Shown here piece after piece: positions 59,209-64,000 of a DNA stretch of 64,000 bases (position 1 is its first letter; each line of letters begins with the position of its first letter). The translations under genes and the position numbers were made by a program. The notes beneath the pieces were generated by a model, which worked only from the letters and a program-made list of their open reading frames with translations, was not told the origin of the DNA and did no database searches. The stretch is from Chromohalobacter israelensis (GTDB lineage Bacteria > Pseudomonadota > Gammaproteobacteria > Pseudomonadales > Halomonadaceae), in contig JQNW01000002.1 in assembly GCA_000761475.1 (NCBI GenBank), positions 1-64,000 of the forward strand, written 5' to 3'.

Positions 59209-60555
59209 TCAGTAGCGCGCGGGCGACGCCAGGTCACCGCGCAGCGAGTTCGGCAAGGCCTCGGTGATCTCGACGTCGACGAAATAGCCGATAAGTTCGG
59301 TGGGGTTGGGCGCGCGGAAATTCACCACCCGGTTGTTCTCGGTGCGGCCGGAAAGCTGGCCGGGATCCTTGGGCGAGAAGCCGGTGACCAGGATGCGCTC
59401 GGTGTTGCCGACCATGCGCCGCGAGATCTGCATGGTCTGCTGGTTGAGGCGCTCCTGGAGAATCGCCAGACGCTGCTTCTTGGTCGCTTCCGGCGTCTCG
59501 TCTTCCAGGTTCGCCGCCGGCGTCCCCGGGCGCGGGGAATAGACGAAGCTGAACGAGGCGTCGAATCCGATGCGCTGGATGAGGTTCATGGTGTCCATGA
59601 AGTCTTCCTCGGTCTCGCCGGGGAAGCCGATGATGAAGTCCGAGGAGAAGCTGATGTCCGGGCGCAGTGCGCGGATGCGCTCCAGCTTGTCGACGTATTC
59701 CTCGACGGTGTGACCGCGCTTCATGGCCGCCAGGATACGGTCCGACCCCGCCTGAACGGGCAGGTGCAGATGGCTGACCAGCTCGGGAATCTCGCCGTAG
59801 GCCTCGATCAGGCTGTCGGAAAACTCCACGGGGTGCGAGGTGGTGAAGCGGATCCGGTCGATGCCTTCCACGGCGGCGACGCAGCCGATCAGCTCGGCGA
59901 GGTCGATCTCGTCGCCGAGCTGATTCTCGCCGCGATAGGCGTTGACGTTCTGGCCCAGCAGGTTGATCTCGCGCACGCCCTGGTCGGCCAGATGGATGAC
60001 TTCCTCCATCACCGACTCGAAAGGCCGCGAGACTTCCTCGCCACGGGTATAGGGCACCACGCAGAAGGTGCAGTATTTCGAGCAGCCTTCCATCACCGAG
60101 ACGAAGGCGGTGGCGCCGTCCGACGTGGGCTTGGGCAGGTGGTCGAACTTCTCGATCTCGGGGAAGGTGACGTCGACCATGGAAATGGTCTCCGCGCCCT
60201 GGCGCGAGTCGAGCATGGTCGGCAGTCGGTGCAGTGTCTGCGGACCGAAGACCATGTCGACGTGCGGCGCGCGCTTCTTGATGTGCTCGCCTTCCTGGCT
60301 GGCCACGCAGCCCCCGACGCCGATCACGAGGTCGGGATTGGCGGCCTTGAGCTTCTTCCAGCGACCGAGCTGGTGGAACACCTTCTCTTGGGCCTTTTCG
60401 CGAATCGAGCAGGTGTTGAGCAGGATGACGTCGGCGTCCCGCTCGTCGTCGGTCAGCTCGAGTGCGTGCGATTCACCGAGCAGATCCGCCATGCGCGCGG
60501 AATCGTACTCGTTCATCTGGCAGCCATGGGTCTTGATGAAGAGTTTCTTCGCCAT
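59209..60555 (-). CDS. miaB: tRNA-2-methylthio-N6-dimethylallyladenosine synthase
   Basis: A 448-residue radical-SAM methylthiotransferase acting on A37 of tRNA. The N-terminal cluster cysteines are Cys12, Cys49 and Cys83; the radical-SAM cysteines are Cys158, Cys162 and Cys165 in [19 protein letters not shown]-terminal TRAM domain follows. ATG 60555 is the standard start ([12 protein letters not shown]); upstream in-frame codons give an atypical extension. First gene of the block leading to lnt. Confidence 0.95.
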   Translation of the reverse strand: MAKKLFIKTHGCQMNEYDSARMADLLGESHALELTDDERDADVILLNTCSIREKAQEKVFHQLGRWKKLKAANPDLVIGVGGCVASQEGEHIKKRAPHVDMVFGPQTLHRLPTMLDSRQGAETISMVDVTFPEIEKFDHLPKPTSDGATAFVSVMEGCSKYCTFCVVPYTRGEEVSRPFESVMEEVIHLADQGVREINLLGQNVNAYRGENQLGDEIDLAELIGCVAAVEGIDRIRFTTSHPVEFSDSLIEAYGEIPELVSHLHLPVQAGSDRILAAMKRGHTVEEYVDKLERIRALRPDISFSSDFIIGFPGETEEDFMDTMNLIQRIGFDASFSFVYSPRPGTPAANLEDETPEATKKQRLAILQERLNQQTMQISRRMVGNTERILVTGFSPKDPGQLSGRTENNRVVNFRAPNPTELIGYFVDVEITEALPNSLRGDLASPARY

Positions 60556-60660
60556 ACCGATACGGTCGGTGCGTCGAGCGCCCGACATTGTCCGTGATTG
60601 GGGGTGAGTAGAAAGCGTGGCCTTGAAATGCGGCCCAGCCGCTTGTCCAGGATAAGACAT

Positions 60661-61056
60661 TGCATTATACGGATTGCCGGCAGCCTGGGCCAGCCTTGCG
60701 CGGACGTCGAATCGTCCGCGAATCCGGCATGGCTATGATACGCTAGCGGCTGTCGCGCAATCTCGCCCTCGGGGCGTCTCCCGCGCGGCCCGTGGATGGC
60801 GGCGACGGCGCCGCGCCAGGCGGGTCGGCACGCGATAGAACGCGTGGAAGGGGTGATCAAAAATTGCACGATTTGTCGCTATGACAGACATTGCGGCGGT
60901 CTCGCCGCTGTCATGATTCGGTTTTCCCAAGACTTATCCACAGAATGTGTGGATGGTCGCCCGCCGAGGTGCGACAGGAGGTCCGCTCGGCATGGATCGC
61001 AACGCGTGGAGCAGTTCGTATCGTGAGCCGTTCGTCATTCATGAAGAAGCCACGTT
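60661..61056. promoter_or_regulatory. intergenic region between miaB and SH3 gene
   Basis: About 396 bases without a gene. A nested hairpin lies at 60881-60914 (ATGACA with TGTCAT outside, GCGGCG with CGCCGC inside). TTATCCACA, a perfect DnaA-box match, is at 60934-60942, followed by TGTGTGGATGG. A miaB promoter and the promoter of the gene at 61057 must both lie here, but I cannot assign them with confidence. Confidence 0.45.
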
Positions 61057-61674
61057 ATGTCTAGAATCAAACCTCTGATGTTGAGCTTGGTCCTCGGGGC
61101 CTTTGCGGTGGACACCCATGCACAGGATGAGGCGCAGCACTGGGTCTCGGACCAGTTGCCCACCTATGTACGCAGCGGCCCCACGGACGGTTATCGCATC
61201 GTGGGAACGCTCGACAGCGGCGAACCCGTGACGCTGCTGGAACGACAAAACGATTACAGCCGGGTGCGTAGCCAGGACGGCGACACGGTGTGGATTCCCA
61301 GTCGCTATCTGCAGGACACGCCGAGTGCGCGTTCACGCCTGCCCGAGTTGCAGACGCGCGTGGACGAACTGACCTCGGAACTCGACGGCATCAACCAGGA
61401 ATGGGAACAGCGCGTGGCCGACATGAAGACCACGCTCGATGAGCGCGGCCAGCGCATCGAGGAGCTGGAGGCCCGCAACGCCGAGCTGAACTCGGCCTAC
61501 GGCGAGGCGCAGGAAACCGTGCGCGGGCTCGAGGCGCGGCTCGATACCCAGGAACAAGACCTGTTGATGCGCTACTTCATGTACGGGGCCGGCGTGGCCG
61601 GCGCCGGGCTGCTGGTCGGGCTGATCGTGCCGCACCTGCCGCGTCGACGTAAGCGTCGCAGCGGCTGGTTCTAG
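61057..61674 (+). CDS. SH3-domain signal-transduction-like membrane protein (YgiM type)
   Basis: A 205-residue protein with a signal peptide ending near DTHAQ and a bacterial SH3 domain (VSDQLPTYVRSGPTDGYRIV to WIPSRYLQ, about 28-90). A coiled coil spans about 95-165 and a C-terminal helix (YGAGVAGAGLLVGLIVPHLP) is followed by a basic tail. It is probably inner-membrane anchored with the SH3 domain in the periplasm. The E. coli relative YgiM has no settled role. Confidence 0.9.
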   Translation: MSRIKPLMLSLVLGAFAVDTHAQDEAQHWVSDQLPTYVRSGPTDGYRIVGTLDSGEPVTLLERQNDYSRVRSQDGDTVWIPSRYLQDTPSARSRLPELQTRVDELTSELDGINQEWEQRVADMKTTLDERGQRIEELEARNAELNSAYGEAQETVRGLEARLDTQEQDLLMRYFMYGAGVAGAGLLVGLIVPHLPRRRKRRSGWF

Positions 61675-61717
61675 CGCCAATCGAACGGGAGGCATTGAGT
61701 CGCTATGGTGAGCATCC

Positions 61718-62374
61718 ATGGCCACGGATGAGTGGCTGTCGCGCTGGGAGGACGGGCGCATCGGGTTTCATCGCTCGGCGCCGCATGCGTCATTGCAACG
61801 GCATTGGCCCACGCTCGGCGCCCCGCCGCGGGGGAAGGTGCTGGTGCCGTTGTGCGGCAAGAGCCTGGACATGCGCTGGCTGGCCGAGCAGGGCCATCCG
61901 GTGCTGGGGCTCGAATTGTCGTCGTTGGCCATCGAGCAGTTCATTGCCGAGGGCGAGGGGCCCGTGTCCCGCTACACCCAGGGAGATTTCACCTGCTGCC
62001 GGCAGGGGAGCATCGAGCTCTGGTGCGGGGACTTCTTCCATTTTCACACGGCGCAGGCCGCCGAGCTGGCCGCCTTCTACGACCGGGCGGCGCTGATCGC
62101 GCTGCCCGAGGCCACCCGGCAACGCTATGCCTTTCATCTCGCGCAGCTGCTGCTGCCGGGAACGCGAGGCTTGCTGATCAGCCTGGTCGATACCCAGTCG
62201 CCCGAGGGTGGGCCGCCGTATTCGGTGGATCATGACGAGGTGGAGCGCCTGTTCGCCCCCAATTTCGAACTGACTCTCCTGGAAACCTTGCCGCCGGAGG
62301 CCGGCGGCAAGCAGGAGAGCGTTTGGTCGTTGGTGCGACGTGGCCCGCGTCAGGACACGGGGCCCGGCGAGTGA
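61718..62374 (+). CDS. tpm: thiopurine S-methyltransferase
   Basis: A 218-residue SAM-dependent enzyme. Family blocks are WEDGRIGFHRSAPHASLQRH, VLVPLCGKSLDMRWLAEQG, VLGLELSSLAIEQF and YDRAALIALPEATRQRYA. Bacterial Tpm methylates thiopurines and also selenium and tellurium oxyanions. The length equals Pseudomonas Tpm. Apparently monocistronic. Confidence 0.95.
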   Translation: MATDEWLSRWEDGRIGFHRSAPHASLQRHWPTLGAPPRGKVLVPLCGKSLDMRWLAEQGHPVLGLELSSLAIEQFIAEGEGPVSRYTQGDFTCCRQGSIELWCGDFFHFHTAQAAELAAFYDRAALIALPEATRQRYAFHLAQLLLPGTRGLLISLVDTQSPEGGPPYSVDHDEVERLFAPNFELTLLETLPPEAGGKQESVWSLVRRGPRQDTGPGE

Positions 62375-62377
62375 CGG

Positions 62378-62971
62378 TCAGTACTGCAGCTGGCGTGACA
62401 GCTCGGGATCGCTGAAGGCGCGCCGCAGGGCGTTGCTCAGCAGGTCGCTGACCATGCGGTTGTTGGTCTCCCAGTCGGGCTTGATGGCGAAACTCTGGGT
62501 GCGTTTGGCGGTGTAGGTGCCGGTATAGGTGCCGCCGTCGTTGACGATTTCCGCGCGCAGCACGGCCTGGAGTTGCGCGGCATCGAGCAGCGGCGCATCG
62601 GCGTCGGCGGGGGCGTACTGGAGATCGGCGAGCGTGAGTGTCAGGGTCGCGCCGGTCCCTCCTTCGCGCGTCGGGGTGTATCCCATGCGCCGCAGGGCGT
62701 TTTCCGCCTGGGTCTGCAGCTTGGGGATGACGTCGTGAGCGGGGACGCGAATCGTCGAGGTCGACGAGGGTTCGCCGGAGCGCGTGCCGAGCACGTCGCT
62801 GCGCCGTCCGTCGACGACGCTGACGGCAATCGCCTGACCGTTACCGGTTTGCGGCAGACTCGCGCCGACATCGGGCTTGACCTGAAGAATCTGGGGGCTC
62901 TGGGCACAGGCCGCCAACAGGCCGAGCAATAGCAGTACGGCCAGGCCTTTGAACGCAAACCATTGACGCAT
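62378..62971 (-). CDS. YajG-family lipoprotein
   Basis: A 197-residue lipoprotein. The signal peptide ends LLGLLAACAQSP with a lipobox-like LAAC. The mature part has VSVVDGRRSDVLGTRSG and PKLQTQAENALRRMGYTPT, typical of YajG. Start ATG 62971 directly precedes the signal peptide. It is probably attached to the outer membrane. The function is unknown. Confidence 0.88.
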   Translation of the reverse strand: MRQWFAFKGLAVLLLLGLLAACAQSPQILQVKPDVGASLPQTGNGQAIAVSVVDGRRSDVLGTRSGEPSSTSTIRVPAHDVIPKLQTQAENALRRMGYTPTREGGTGATLTLTLADLQYAPADADAPLLDAAQLQAVLRAEIVNDGGTYTGTYTAKRTQSFAIKPDWETNNRMVSDLLSNALRRAFSDPELSRQLQY

Positions 62972-63077
62972 AACAGTGAACCTCTCGAGTCGTGGAAACG
63001 GCGCGACCATTATAGACGCCGGTCGCGAGTTTCCGGAATGCGACGAAGACCCCTAAGGCCTTGACCCGGCTGCCGCC

Positions 63078-64000
63078 TCATGAGGCCGACAGCGGTGCCA
63101 GTGTCTGTGGTCGTGAGGTATCGAAGCGATGCAGACGGCTGGGCTGGGCGAAGAGCCGTTTGCCACGGGTGATCGCCAGGCGTTCGAAATCCGCATGGCT
63201 GATCGTGGCCAGCCACGGTTCGCCCAGCCAGTCCGCTTCCAGCTCGAGGCGAACTTCGGCGCCTACCGGCACGACGGCCGTGACGCTGACCGGCAAGTGC
63301 GCGCGGGTGCTGGGCTGCTCGTCCAGGCAGACCTCATGGGGTCGCAGCAGCAGTTCCTGGCGACCATTCTCGATGCCGGGCACCGCCACCCGCGCGTTGC
63401 CGCAGGTGAGGACTTCCTTCTCGATATCGCCCTCGATCCGGTTGACGTCACCGAGGAACTCGAACACGAAGCGATTGGCGGGTTGGCGATAGAGCGTATC
63501 CGGCGTCGCGATCTGTTCGATCCGGCCGTTGCTCATCACCACCACCCGATCCGACAGTTCCAGCGCCTCTTCCTGGTCGTGGGTCACGAACAGGCTGGTG
63601 AAGTGAAGCTCCTCGTGGAGATGGCGCAGCCAGCGGCGCAGCTCCTGGCGTACCTTGGCATCCAGCGCGCCGAACGGCTCGTCGAGCAGCAGCACGTCGG
63701 GCTTCAACGCCAGCGCCCGCGCCAGCGATACGCGCTGCTGTTGCCCGCCGGAGAGCTGGGCCGGGAAACGCTCGGCGAAATCCTGCAGCCGGACCATTTC
63801 CAGCAACTGCATCACCCGCGAACGAATCTCGCCGCTCGACGGCCGCTGCGAGCGCGGCATGGCAGTCAGCCCGAAAGCGACGTTGTCGAACACGCTCATG
63901 TGGCGGAACAGGGCATAATGCTGGAACACGAACCCGATGCGTCGATCGCGCACATGAACCCGAGTCACGTCACGATCGCCGAAATGGATCGAGCCGCTGT
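63078..64000 (-). CDS. cysA: sulfate/thiosulfate ABC transporter ATP-binding protein, 5' end cut by window
   Basis: At least 307 residues of a CysA-type ATPase. Visible motifs are the Q-loop GFVFQHYALFRHMSVFDNVA, signature LSGGQQQRVSLARALAL, Walker B VLLLDEPFGALDAKVR and VTHDQEEALELSD. The C-terminal TOBE-like domain ends in LAPLSAS. Walker A lies beyond the right edge. CysA energises sulfate import with CysTW; those genes would be expected to the right. Confidence 0.92.
   Translation of the reverse strand, partial: SGSIHFGDRDVTRVHVRDRRIGFVFQHYALFRHMSVFDNVAFGLTAMPRSQRPSSGEIRSRVMQLLEMVRLQDFAERFPAQLSGGQQQRVSLARALALKPDVLLLDEPFGALDAKVRQELRRWLRHLHEELHFTSLFVTHDQEEALELSDRVVVMSNGRIEQIATPDTLYRQPANRFVFEFLGDVNRIEGDIEKEVLTCGNARVAVPGIENGRQELLLRPHEVCLDEQPSTRAHLPVSVTAVVPVGAEVRLELEADWLGEPWLATISHADFERLAITRGKRLFAQPSRLHRFDTSRPQTLAPLSAS

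Noticed and set aside
60934-60942. DnaA box as part of a replication origin
   Set aside because: One perfect box with one weak neighbour, no AT-rich unwinding region, and no dnaA, dnaN, gidA or repA nearby.

Overview
The window is about 65% G+C chromosomal DNA from a gammaproteobacterium, most probably a halophile of the Halomonadaceae (Halomonas/Chromohalobacter type). This rests on the protein sequences, the housekeeping order leuS-lptE-holA and miaB-phoH-ybeY-corC-lnt, and a uup/uspA/fadBA neighbourhood resembling that of pseudomonads. The species assignment is inference; no search was run.

Layout. 1-517: distal end of an rRNA operon (23S 3' end, 5S, terminator), then a decayed second 5S tail with its own terminator. 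744-9391: an OmpR-type two-component system and a gtsABCD-type sugar ABC importer, separated by a complete IS1380-family element (2922-4603) that landed in the terminal repeat of a small MITE-like element. 9506-10890: rlmM and tusA. 10896-18545 (minus): a lineage-type hypothetical gene, a fused TRAP permease with its TAXI-type binding protein, and a DctB/DctD-like pair. The TAXI gene is preceded by a sigma-54 promoter and an upstream dyad. 18697-32352: norM-type MATE pump, epmC, HPP protein, tatD, uup, uspA, slyA-like regulator, fadBA and a Yip1 protein.

32353-37728 is a lower-G+C accessory island. It holds two integron attC-like sites (33252-33335 and 36934-37010) with cassette-type genes and no integrase in view, that is, a CALIN-like array. 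Its second cassette, an HNH-endonuclease-like gene, is cut twice, by an IS30-family element and by a second IS1380 copy. That copy carries a 59-bp deletion that frameshifts its transposase.

37869-44575: a PEBP protein, DUF488, holA, lptE, leuS, a ybeL-like zinc-ribbon gene and a higBA toxin-antitoxin pair. 44783-53924: a catabolic region with an alcohol dehydrogenase, a proline-racemase-family protein lacking both catalytic cysteines, a LysR regulator, and a tight operon of LamB/YcsF, biotin carrier, biotin carboxylase, KipI and KipA proteins plus an NCS1-like permease. That operon looks like a urea-carboxylase-type enzyme split into separate subunits. 53953-54840: an IS481-family wreck. 54999-60555 (minus): the miaB, phoH, ybeY, corC, lnt block. 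The window ends with an SH3-domain protein, tpm, a YajG-like lipoprotein and a truncated cysA.

The most unusual content is the integrase-less cassette array with its doubly interrupted HNH gene, the split biotin-dependent carboxylase operon with its LamB/YcsF partner, and the Ser/Thr variant of the proline racemase fold.
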